Source: Chara braunii (taxonomy: Eukaryota; Streptophyta; Charophyceae; Charales; Characeae). Taken from it: a DNA stretch of 33,261 bases. Below are positions 21,150 to 30,252 of the stretch, one piece after another. The first letter of the stretch is position 1. Each line of letters opens with the position of its first letter. The position numbers and the translations under genes are program-made. Where the stretch lies: contig BFEA01000432.1 in the NCBI GenBank assembly GCA_003427395.1, positions 463,220-496,480 on the forward strand, given 5' to 3'. Below the pieces are notes generated by a model. That model was not told where the DNA came from. It made no database searches and saw only the letters and a list, made by a program, of their open reading frames with translations.

Positions 21150-22544
21150 CTAAGCTGCTGGTTCCTTACGAAAGTAAGAAATTTCTCCCTGCTTGCACAG
21201 TTCCTGCACCATGGTATAATGCAAGGACATGTAGAAGTCCTGCCGCATCTTCATATACGCGGCCAACCCACCTTCGTCAACCTCTTCTTCCTCATGATCA
21301 GGGGTGCTCACGGCAACGTCCACATCTTCATTGTCCTCTTCCTCCATTCCATGCTCCTTGACAGGCTGTTCCTCAGGATCCACCGCCGGCTGCTTGCCTT
21401 TGGCGTCGGCGAGACTTTGTGCGATCGCGGCCAGCATTTTCTTCACCTTGGATAAGTCACTGCTCTTCTCCAGTTTTTCACTCAAGTTTTGCCGCACCTG
21501 ACCGATAGCAGTGTCTTCCTCGTCTGAGGAGATTTCAACTCGGCGCGATCTCCCTTTCGAACTTCCTCTCGATCGGGACTTCGCGTTGTTGGCAGGCGTC
21601 ACAGCGGCGGGCGCTACAACAGCCACCCGCTTTCGCTTCTCGCTACTCGCTTCCTTCTTGACCTTCTTGAGGGTAGCCTTCTCCGCTCTTAGTCGCATTA
21701 GCTCCTCCTTCTCGCTGGCCACCAGCTTGGATTTTGAGTCCACTTCCTCAAGCTTCTGGGTGATTAACTTCAGTGAATCTCCGAGGGTCGAAGTAACCCA
21801 TGCCTTCATATCGTCGGTCTTACTGTTCGAGCGGACTTCCGACCTGCAACTCTCGTTTGTGCTGCCCGAAATTCGCACGCCACCAATCCTGCCTCCAGAA
21901 ATCTTCCTCTTCGCAGCGTCGAGAACTTTTTCGGACTTTATATCCTCCAAGATGTCCATGTATTCTTTTGTAAAATATGCCTGGTTACCTGGGCCTGGAA
22001 AAGCATTCGCAGTCGGACCTTTCCCATGGTTCTGATTAGACGATCGGCCATCGCCATTTGTCTGAGCTCTGGAACCGGGGAGATCACCATTCTGCGCGCT
22101 TGTTACTTGGACGCTAGGTAATTGCACATTAGATGTTTGAGGAAGAGGTAGAGGAAGAGGATTCCCAGCAGGGGGCATTTGCCATGGAATGACAGCAGGT
22201 CATTGCGCAGTGGTCGGCCACGCTTGCATAGCCCATAGTGCAGCAATCGGTGGCATAGCATACTGTGGGTGAGTTCCGCTATTCACCGGGACGGACAGTG
22301 CTGCATTCGCTGGAGGTACCTGTTGTTGCACCGGCGGTAGCTGCTGCTGCGCACCTTGCACTTGTACAGTGGGCACAACATACGTTGGCACAATGCCCGG
22401 AGGCACAGGCGCAGGATTATACTGCCCGGTACCAGCTTGATTTGGCAGCTGATGTCCGCCATTCATGTTCGTCCAGTACCGACCACAGCTCGACCAGCGG
22501 CCACGCCTAGCTCCTCGGCTCCCGTTACAGCTTCTTCCGTACAT
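21150..22544 (-). pseudogene. PLE ORF1-like coiled-coil region, same frame as GIY-YIG/RT
   Basis: The frame begins at a plausible ATG (22544-22542; MYGRSCNGSRGARRGRW) with a basic, Cys-containing N-terminus. A Gln/Pro/Val-rich linker follows, then TGA 22202-22200, and the same frame continues. A helical segment FTKEYMDILEDIKSEKVLDA comes next, then a coiled coil (LEEVDSKSKLVASEKEELMR onward), a basic nuclear-localisation-like cluster (SRSRGSSKGRSRR) and an acidic Glu/Asp patch. TAG 21152-21150 ends it, but the frame stays open beyond (ELARLDLQEYADQLNG). I know no enzymatic function for it. Composition suggests a nucleic-acid-binding or oligomerising role, by analogy with gag/ORF1 proteins. 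It might originally have been a separate ORF or part of one polyprotein. Confidence 0.6.
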
Positions 22545-23425
22545 ACGACTCAGCACGGAGAAAGCAAACAGTATCCACCCAAGGCCCAGGCTAATCTTGT
22601 TCTTCACTTCGTTGAACTTTGTATCAGTCTGTAGCTCGGAGGTCCGGAAGTGCCAGAACATGAGGTAGGTGGACAGCCTCCTTATCCCACCCGATGTGTA
22701 GAGCGCCGCACCCGTAAGAGGGGTATGACACAGGCAACTTCGCTTGCGTGCAGTAGCAGGAGCACCCGTCCACCTTCGCGCCCAGATACACCCGGATGTG
22801 CGAAGATACGCAAGGAGAGCGTTGCGAAGATGACGCAGATGGCGTAAATATCGTAGATGACTTGGAAGACGTGGATGACTTAGATGACGTATCGTCCACC
22901 TTCCGCTACTCTTCCCTGGCTATTAGACAGGTACGCAAGTACACACTCTCACTGCGTTAAAAGGCCGTTCCGAGCAAGCGTCCCAAATCGCAGCTTACAG
23001 GCGATGGGATCCGCCACCACCTCGGATATCACCACTGATACTACCCAGCGCTTCATACGAGAACATCAGTGCAGCACTACCGACTCCACACAAACAGTTG
23101 GCGATGCGTAATCATCCGCTCTCCCCTTTGGTGACTGCGGCTGAGCCAGGATATACTCAACCAGTGGTAAGCATGAAAATAGTGAAAGCCATGCTCCCAA
23201 AGATAACAAAGGCAATGGAGATCGCAAATGAGGAACGGAAAGCATATGAACTAATCAGTCAATCGATTGACTAAGTAATTGATAAACAAATAAATGATTA
23301 CATGAATGAATGATTGATTAGACATAGGAAAACAAAGCAAGCACGATCTCGCAAGGGAGATTCGGCACCTCAGATTCGTGCCCAAGCCACGGCAAGGTCG
23401 AATTTGAGGCTGCGTACCATAGAGA
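22545..23425 (-). other. PLE 5' leader
   Basis: Region between the 5' direct repeat and the ORF1 ATG on the minus strand. A 91-codon minus frame (22899-22624) has a Ser/Thr/Asp-rich start and Cys-rich GCSCYCTQAK, then a Gly-Cys segment, perhaps an upstream coding piece, but no recognised domain. A short TAGATGACTTGGA-type repeat lies near 22850. AT-rich TGATT/AATGAATGA wording occurs at 23250-23330. Confidence 0.35.
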
Positions 23426-24138
23426 AAATCACACAAAAATTGATATAACTTAAGAAGAAGAAGACGCGAGTTTTACTATCATGGCGACATCAACTTCTCC
23501 CCTACATGCCTCGACATCACACCGCCGAGGATCTCAACCCTTCCACTCTTTTACTATCATGGCGANCCGCCGAGGATCTCAACCCTTCCACTCTTTTACT
23601 ATCATGGCGACATCAACTTCTCCCCTACATGCCTCGACATCACACCGCCGAGGATCTCAACACTTCCACTCATTCGCCACTCAGCCTGAGGAATGAAACC
23701 ATCTACCCCCTATAAATATAAGTTTACGGACATACTCTCACCCGTACGCGGGCGTTCCCGGTCGACATGTTACTCATCAACCCGGTGTTCTAGTCCCTAT
23801 GCATTGGCCCGTTTGAAACCTGGTCACAGGCTGCCCTGACCTTCATTTTTCGCGAGAAAAGGCGCTCGGGTGGACACTCTGCCAGCCTCCTCGAAGAACC
23901 AAGTCTGCTGAGCAGTACCTGACCACTATTAACGCTAAATACGTTCCTGCGAAAAACTCGCTAAAAAACGCTCGGGCGGCAACTCTGCCATCCTCCCCGG
24001 CGAACCAAGTCTTCTGACCGGTACCTGGCTAATATTACCTGCAAGAAACATTCCTGTGGAAAACAACGTGGTACTTCACGAAAAAACTCGATAGGGCCGA
24101 GTCCTCGAGTTTTACCCGGTGATCCAGACCCCCTTGCA
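23426..24138 (-). repeat. PLE terminal direct repeat (5' copy on minus strand)
   Basis: 713 bp, the partner of 17154-17881 in the same orientation, with the same ends (AAATCACACAAAAATTG and ACCCCCTTGCA). It contains the 78-bp minisatellite (units at 23471, 23549 and 23594, one shortened at the N at 23566), the TATA-like CTATAAATATAAG and the two diverged ~109-bp units. If transcription is toward decreasing coordinates, the promoter should lie here. Confidence 0.88.
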
Positions 24139-24721
24139 CCCCCCGTCCCCTGAGCAAAACAGCACACCCTTGGATTCAAGGGAGGGAGACGACCACATAG
24201 GGCCCGACAAGAAAACACAACAGCCTCAAGAAAAGCTCCGTGAGAAGGAGATGGGAACCAAGGAGGAAACGTGTCAACCAAAACTGTCGGGAGGGCGAGA
24301 ATCCAAAAAAGGAAAAACGACAAGGGAGGAAGGGGAACAGCATGGACAGGCGCAGCATGGTGGGAACAACAGGGAGGGACAACAAGAACAGGCACAACAC
24401 GACAAGAACAACCTGAAGGATCAGGCCATAGAAACACGAAGGGAGGAGAAACAGGTCAAGGGGAAGGTCGAGCAAGGGGAACAGCACGGACAGGCGTAAC
24501 ACGAAGGAAATGACAGGGAGGGACAACAAGAACAGACACAACACGACAAGGACAACCGGAAGGAACAGGCCATAGAAACACGGAGGGAGGAGGAACAGGC
24601 CAAGGGGAAGACTAAAGGAGGAGACGTGGGAAATGGGAGGGACCAGAATAGGGGAGGCAAGGATCAAGGAAGGAAAACAACCGGAAGAGGTGGAAAATGA
24701 TAATAGACAGGCAAAAGGCCT
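24139..24721 (+). pseudogene. LINE ORF1 distal part, Glu/Gln/Lys-rich with tandem repeat
   Basis: A highly charged, low-complexity region continues the LINE after the PLE. It contains two 144-bp (48-codon) units starting near 24332 and 24476 (GEQHGQAQHGGNNREGQQEQ, then QAIETRREEKQVKGK). The second unit has a TAA (24497-24499) and more stops follow. It is likely an intrinsically disordered, nucleic-acid-binding part of ORF1. The link to the N-terminal ORF1 part across the PLE is inferred. Confidence 0.45.
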
Positions 24722-25378
24722 GTGTATGGCACTGGCGTCATGGGAACCGGCGACGACAGTAATTCAGCCAACACAACACAGCCCCCCCCACCCACCAATT
24801 CATCCAACACAACACGACTCCCCCCCCCTCCAAAACCCCAAGAGGGCGACCTCACCAGCAGAAGGCAAAAAATCCGCCATCTGCTAGAGAAAACGCCCTC
24901 CGACGCCGCGCCCTCTGAAAAAGGCATTGTCTTGCTTCTAGTGAGGCAAAGAGAAGGGATGTGGGAGGTGGGCCTGTCGATACCACCGGGAGCAGCACAC
25001 GGAGAAGTAACCCTCCAAGGATGCTCCTCCTTCTTCCTCTCCCTCACATCGGGGGCAGGAAGTATGATACTCAGAAAAATAGACATAGCCCAACTTACCA
25101 AAGAGCAGCTCCCGGAAGCGGTCACCTCGGCACTGGTCCAAACCTATGGGAGATACAGATTGGGTGCCAAGGACATCTTCTTGCGGTACGACAACCAGAA
25201 AATTGAAGATCTGCGCTGGCTGGACCACGACGCCCTTATGGATCTGCAACTTTTAAAAATTAAGCCAGGAAAACTATGGTCAGCAGCAAAAATTGGGGCC
25301 TTTCTGGTGAATTTACTCAGAAGTGGGGCCCTGCAGAAAGGTGACCTCCTAGATATAGAGGAGTGGCTACAGCTGTAA
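24722..25378 (+). pseudogene. Unknown domain between LINE ORF1 and endonuclease
   Basis: An open frame of 218 codons (first codon GTG, so the true start is upstream or elsewhere). A Pro/Thr/Asn-rich N-terminus is followed by an apparently folded part: KGIVLLLVRQREGMWEVGLS, MILRKIDIAQLTKEQLPEAV, DIFLRYDNQKIEDLRWLDHD and KLWSAAKIGAFLVNLLRSGA. I do not recognise the family. It ends in DIEEWLQL, overlapping the start of the endonuclease remnant by 16 bases in another frame. It could be the ORF1 C-terminus of this LINE clade or a captured sequence. Confidence 0.5.
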
Positions 25379-25866
25379 ACATCCTAAATATATACGCCCC
25401 CAACGACCCAGCCACACGACAAACTTTTTTTGAATCCCTCAAAGCCAAACAACCGGTGGGCATCCCCACGATTCTTGCAGGCGACTTCAACGTTGCCCCA
25501 GACCGTTGGCTAGACAGGTGGAAAATCCCTTCACCCTGTCCAATCTATGTAGAGAAAGACGAGAGGATGATCACAGCATTATCACGGACCATGAACCTCT
25601 TCGACACTTTTCGGAGACAATTCCCTACCAATCGAAAGTTCACCTGTTTCCGTAAAAATGGCACAGAGAGAGCAACGAAATCTCGAATAGATCTAATCCT
25701 GATCTCAGAAGAACTAGAAGGAGCCCTTCAGGTAGCAGAGATATTTCCCCGTAGTCCCTACCCGTGCCTAGACCATGCGATGTGCATGGCCATCTTCTCG
25801 TTTCGGAAAAAAAACGGACCAAGGCAGGGAGTTCTACAAACTCGATACATTCCTCCTAGCTATTGA
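25363..25866 (+). pseudogene. LINE apurinic-type endonuclease, C-terminal half
   Basis: Exonuclease-endonuclease-phosphatase (APE-like) domain that nicks the target DNA. Seen: NILNIYAPNDPATRQTFFES, LAGDFNVAPDRW (catalytic Asp/Asn), SRIDLILIS and CLDHAMC (the Asp-His pair). The N-terminal ~90 residues with the first Asn and the metal-binding Glu are missing, replaced by the unknown domain ending at 25378, so there is a deletion at the junction. A frameshift at the A-run near 25808 moves to the ORF2 frame used downstream. Confidence 0.78.
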
Positions 25867-28800
25867 CCACTTCAAAGTTTATCTCAAAGAAGTGTGGTCC
25901 TTTTGGCAAAACCAGAGAGACCATATCAACGACAACATACTATGGTTCAACAACGGCCTAGCATTTTTAGGCCGCAAGTGCAACGAGTACTCAAAGTTGC
26001 TTGCAGCGCGACATCACGCGGAAGAAGCGAATCGACAACATCAGCTACAAACATTGCAACAACAGGAGGACGGAATAGGAGACCTTGACCAACAAGCTAA
26101 AATAGCCAGGACCATCCAAATCATGGAAACTCAACTCCTAGGTTACATGGAACACAGATGGCAAGGAGTCAGGATCCGGGGCAAACTTTTCATACACAAT
26201 ACGGAAGGAGCAATGGACGCACGATTCTTCGCAATGGCCAAGGCTAAAACAGGGAGAATGGTAATTGAGGCCCTTGAAGATCCAAACCACAATCAAGGAC
26301 CTCTCCTCACTTCCACGGCCGCCTGCACGAAAATTGCAAGAGTTTTTTACCAAAAACTGTTTACATCAGAATGTGGGCGTCAAACTGAGAGACAGCGGAG
26401 GGAGGAAATCGAAGACTTCCTAAGGCCGTTTGATAAACCTCTTTCAGAACAACAAAGAGACACACTAGATAAGCCCTTATCAAAAGAGGAAATATGGATG
26501 ACACTGATGCAAATGGAAGAGGGCAAAACCCCGGGCATTGACGACCTACCAAAGAAATTCTGGGAGGCCATGTGGGCATGTATGTCACAGGACCTGATGG
26601 ACTACTACAATGCGGTATGGAACACAGGATAGACAGGAGAACTGGCGGGGCAAGGAGTGCTAACTCTACTCTATAAGAAAGGGGAAAGTACAAACATTTG
26701 CAACTATAGGCCCATCACCCTGCTCACGGTCGTCTACAAAATGTTGGCCAAGACACTCGCCAATCGATTAACGCCAGTAATGACAGACATCATACATCCT
26801 GACCAAACGAGGTTCATCCAAGACAGAAATATCCAAGATAACATCCTCTTGGTAAACGAGATGATCAAATTAACAAGATAGTCAAAGAGCAATGCAGCGA
26901 TCATCTTCATTGACTTCGAGAAAACCTACGACCACATGGATTGACACTTCTTAGATAAGTGTTTGGAAAAACTTAACTTCGGGCCATCTTTCAGGCGATG
27001 GATAAAAATCCTTCGTGCCAATGCGACCACGAGAGTCATGGTAAATGGTAACCTGGCCCCTCTCATAAGCCTTCAAAGATCTGTAAGGAAGGGAGACCCG
27101 ATAGCCCCCTACCTCTTTGTCATAGTCATGGAAGCATTAGTGGTCAACCTAAGAACACATAAGGATATAAAAAGAATCCAGGCGTCTGCAATCCCCTAGG
27201 AGGCAATTCCGGTTTGCTCGCTATTCGCAGACGACCTAACCCTAATGGTAGATGCATCGAGAGAATCAATGGAAGAAGTACAGAACATGATGGACCGCTT
27301 CTCGAACTGCTCAGACATGAAAGTTAATTGGGGAAACAAAACCCAAGGATGGTGGATACACCACCAAGGGCTGAGGCCACCAGAACAAACTAGACTAAAC
27401 TGGCTCCCTAAGGAAGCGCCCATCAGAGTGTTGGGAATCTCAATAACGGCAGAAGGCAGGCCACCCATCAACACTGAATGGATTACTGGCCCGCCTTTGG
27501 CAAAAATGGCGCTTTGGAAGGACAAACACACCTCCCTGTTTGGGCGCTCCTTGATAATCAATAACGTGGTGTTGGTCACGTTGTGGTACAAATCAGCAAT
27601 CTGGGCACTAGATAAGAAAGACTTACGGCCCCTGCAACGGCAGATAACCGCCTTCCTGTGGAGGGGTGGCCATGAGAAACAAAACGTGATCAACCAGGTG
27701 GCGTGGCGATCCATCACCCAGCCTAGAACAAAAGGTGGCCTTGGCATTATCCATCCCCTGTTACAGACCGAAGCGCTAGCGATACGATGGCTCAAACACC
27801 TGCTTTTCAACCCTGAGTCCCCATGGAGAGGGCTGGCCCTGGAACAAATGTCCCGTCTGGCCCCGTAGACATCCGACGTCAATGATCCGCTGATGTGGAT
27901 GGAAAACAGGGAATGGTCCATCCCAAGAGCAAAGGTACAGCCACATGATCCCAACCCGGACTCCGCAAGACAGGCAGTAAGGTCTGATTTGCGGAAAGAC
28001 CCCTTATGGCCTAACCTCCTCACAACATGGAGAAGCCTCCCTCTGTCAGATAAATCCCCACCGGAAAGATGAGAGGAAGTGGCACGTCAACCCTTATTTG
28101 GTAACAGATGGGTGGTGGATTCATGGGGCCAGACCCTTCACTGTATGGTCTCCCCCTAGCGGGGCTGGGTCACAAAAGGACTAACAAGGATAAAAGATAT
28201 ATGGGACACAACCAAAAATGACTGGATTGGCCCTGACCAGCTCAGGGAGAGATTACGATACTGTCATCGGCCCCATGAAGCCTTGGAAGCAATTGTGGAT
28301 AAAATCCCGCTAGATTGGTAGAGGATCCTGCGCAAAGGCCCCTCCCTGCAACAATCGGATTGGGTTGCATTCCGGGATTTATATGGAAAGGTGGGGAACG
28401 TAGTATGTTGTCACCCCGACGGAACAGTGGTGGTGAGCCTCTTTCAAATAGGAAGGGGAAACGTCATTGAAAGGAGCAACCCAGAAGAAAGGGGGATATG
28501 CCAGAAGGAGGAGGTCTTCAGAATCAGAGTACTTCGAGAAGGAGAGCAATGGATAAACTTCCCCTCCACGCCAATCCACCATTTGGCCCTCGGTCCAGCG
28601 AAATGGAAATGGACGTCCCGAATAAGGAAGGGCAGGAGTCACACCAAATCATTGTACAGCCTAACAGTCAAATCTACCTATAGACTTCTAAGGCCAAAGA
28701 TCAATCTTCGAGACCAAGTAGAGGAGCGCTGGAGAAATCACTTGAATATTGGCAAGGAGGAATTGAAGCCAATTAAATGGTTTAACATGGCAAAGACGAA

Positions 28801-29557
28801 ACCAGCTAAGTATGTTTCGCTTTAATGGCAGATTGAGCACCGCTGCCTACCAACTAACAATTGGCTAATAGACAGAACATCCCTAGAACAGAAAGGGCAA
28901 GCTTTACCCCGGTGCAAGTTGTGCACAAACACATTCTCATCCATAAGATGCCCAGAGACAATTGAGCACATATTCCTACAATGCCCAGGTGCACTCTGGC
29001 TGTGGAGATGGTGGGATAGAATCTGGGACCAACTAGAGACAAAAACCACGTGGCCCTGGAACTGGCGGGCCCTACTGTGCGAAGCATGGCCCAGGGATCA
29101 GGCTGATCCCCCCGACGAATTTACCAATAATCTGTTCAAACTGGGACGAAGGGCGGTGCTTTGGGCACTTTGGAGAAGACGCTGCACATATGAGATGAAA
29201 GGAGCAAGATTAGAAGGGCCCGGATTTACAGAGAGTGTACACCAACAGATTCAAATTGAAATGACAGCAAAGTGGGAGGATGTCAGAACACAGATTCGCT
29301 CCCTAAACACAAAAAAAGATATCAAGCAAAGAATCCAAGAATTTTCCTCAAGCTGGCTAAGGGGGACTACCGGCGGAAGGATAGGGAAGGTGGAATGGAA
29401 AGGGGCACAACAGGAAGCCGAGGAGGGCCAAGGGAGGATGGAAATAGTAAGGGACTACCGACTGATATTCCACGACTGGACTGACATTGATACAACTATA
29501 CCACTGAAGTCCCCGGAAAACTTTCCCGATTTCTTCCCCCCCCATCAAATTGCTTAG
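25775..29557 (+). pseudogene. LINE ORF2: reverse transcriptase and zinc-finger C-terminus, nine in-frame stops
   Basis: One uninterrupted phase of 1,260 codons with stops at 26630 (TAG), 26879 (TAG), 26942 (TGA), 27197 (TAG), 27866 (TAG), 28070 (TGA), 28157 (TAG), 28319 (TAG) and 28823 (TAA), and no frameshift. The RT shows GKTPGIDDLPKKFW, NYRPITLLTVVYKMLAKTLA, motif A IIFIDFEKTYDHMD, motif B VRKGDPIAPYLFVIV and motif C FADD (27224-27235). Then comes GRSLIINNVVLVTLWYKSAI and the L1-type connecting region. A zf-RVT cluster CKLC...HIFLQC (about 28913-28983) and the family tail (RAVLWALWRRRCTYE, SSSWLRGTTGGRIGKVEW, RDYRLIFHDW) follow, and the frame ends FPPHQIA. It is inactive, but every RT motif except the stops is recognisable. 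Confidence 0.9.
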
Positions 29558-29646
29558 TTGGAATGCAGTGGTGCCCCCAGTGGTCCCCCCCCCAATACCC
29601 GACCCTGCTTCAGGTTAGGTATGGAAGAGTAGAGTGCATATGGGAC

Positions 29647-29665
29647 GCTGGACCCGGTTTCCAGC
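29647..29665 (+). promoter_or_regulatory. LINE 3' UTR hairpin II, copy 2a
   Basis: GCTGGA/TCCAGC stem with loop CCCGGTT. This copy is followed by an unusual ACTTTGGCGTCACTC segment instead of AGGTG. Confidence 0.6.
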
Positions 29666-29735
29666 ACTTTGGCGTCACTCTCACTTTGGCGTCACTCTCT
29701 TGATGTACTGTGCAGCAAAGATGTATTTATGGGAT

Positions 29736-29754
29736 GCTGGACCCGGTTTCCAGC
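29736..29754 (+). promoter_or_regulatory. LINE 3' UTR hairpin II, copy 2b
   Basis: Same 19 bases as 29647-29665, followed by AGGTGTTGCTCCCCACCAAT as in the other LINE tails. The duplication within one 3' UTR is peculiar to this copy. Confidence 0.6.
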
Positions 29755-30015
29755 AGGTGTTGCTCCCCACCAATAGATGGAGCGGCCCGCCAGGCAAAGC
29801 CTCAATCCCAGTGGTTCTCTTACCACCACCAGGATAGAGGTCTTGCACAAGGGCCTTCCGGGAAAAAAAAAAAAAAAAAAAAAAAAAAGTGGTATGGGAT
29901 GGATGGATGATTCTTGAAATACGAACGGTGGGAAGTCAGGTTGTCAGACACGCTGCTATGGAGGGGAGAAAAGGGGCCAGGTAGGCATTTTAGTCAGGTC
30001 CCCAGCAGCAGGGCG

Positions 30016-30047
30016 CTTATACACATCTAGATGTGTATAAGAGACAG
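30016..30047. other. Tn5 mosaic-end junction (Nextera adapter), probable contamination
   Basis: AGATGTGTATAAGAGACAG at 30029-30047 is the 19-bp hyperactive Tn5 mosaic end. It is preceded head-to-head by CTTATACACATCT (30016-30028), most of a second mosaic end. This arrangement is the Nextera mate-pair circularisation junction, not natural DNA. Confidence 0.95.
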
Positions 30048-30048
30048 C

Positions 30049-30216
30049 TCTACAACTGAGTGCACAGTGTAAAGTGTGTAGTGAGGGCGTGGAGGAATCG
30101 TTGGTACACTGCCTGATATCCTGTCAAAAAGCGCGGGACACGTGGGGGGAAAAAAAAAAAAAGTGGACCTACAAGTTCTGGTGGTGGGAAAGGCTGGGGG
30201 GGGGAAGGGCTGGGAG
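30049..30216 (+). pseudogene. zf-RVT fragment enclosed by adapter sequences
   Basis: The frame reads LQLSAQCKVCSEGVEESLVH, then CLISCQKARDTWG and, after an A-run, KWTYKFWWWERLGG. The CX2C...HX4C spacing and the trailing Trp match the zinc finger found after LINE reverse transcriptases. The sequence differs from the LINE family in this window, so it comes from another element. Its true genomic position is uncertain because mosaic ends bound it on both sides. Confidence 0.6.
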
Positions 30217-30233
30217 GGGGTAGGTGGGACTAC

Positions 30234-30252
30234 CTGTCTCTTATACACATCT
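30234..30252. other. Tn5 mosaic end, inverted (adapter remnant)
   Basis: CTGTCTCTTATACACATCT is the exact reverse complement of the 19-bp Tn5 mosaic end. It marks another library junction 187 bp after the first. Confidence 0.95.

Larger units (their letters stand above)
17154..24138 (-). mobile_element. Penelope-like retroelement with N-terminal GIY-YIG, flanked by direct repeats
   Basis: Minus-strand element. 5' repeat 24138-23426, leader 23425-22545, a polyprotein frame 22544 to about 18109 (ORF1-like region, GIY-YIG endonuclease, PLE RT), 3' segment 18108-17882, and 3' repeat 17881-17154. Known: PLEs encode an RT related to telomerase, usually with a C-terminal GIY-YIG nuclease, and often carry terminal direct repeats (pseudo-LTRs); a permuted group with N-terminal GIY-YIG is known from the green lineage and protists. 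Here the nuclease precedes the RT. The element lies inside LINE copy 2. No target-site duplication is evident. It is defective through several stops and a frameshift. Confidence 0.82.
14900..29888 (+). mobile_element. L1-like LINE copy 2, near full length but split by a PLE
   Basis: The left part (ORF1 N-terminal region) ends at 17153. The right part (rest of ORF1, endonuclease, RT, zf-RVT, 3' UTR, poly(A) 29863-29888) starts at 24139. The 7-kb block between is a minus-strand PLE with terminal direct repeats. That the two parts are one LINE is inferred from strand, order and the lack of overlapping domains. The 5' boundary is approximate. Confidence 0.65.
29558..29888 (+). other. LINE copy 2 3' UTR and poly(A)
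   Basis: Two copies of the GCTGGACCCGGTTTCCAGC hairpin (29647-29665 and 29736-29754) separated by a segment with a short internal duplication (CTTTGGCGTCACTCTC twice). The CACCAATAGATGGAG motif shared with the other copies follows. A 26-A tail is at 29863-29888. Confidence 0.8.

Noticed and set aside
21511-22035. A 174-codon + strand protein
   Set aside because: Antisense shadow of the charged PLE ORF1 region (Ser/Leu/Phe-rich mirror of Glu/Lys/Arg codons).
17199-23640. CRISPR-like array
   Set aside because: The units are contiguous 78-bp copies without unique spacers, in eukaryotic retroelement DNA.
25775-29557. Reassigned stop codons (alternative genetic code)
   Set aside because: TAG, TGA and TAA all occur, and the sister copy has ordinary Trp or Gln codons at four of the sites, so plain decay is simpler.
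30027-30248. A minus-strand 73-codon protein
   Set aside because: Both ends (MYKRQ and LSLIHI) are translations of the Tn5 mosaic ends; it is an adapter artefact.
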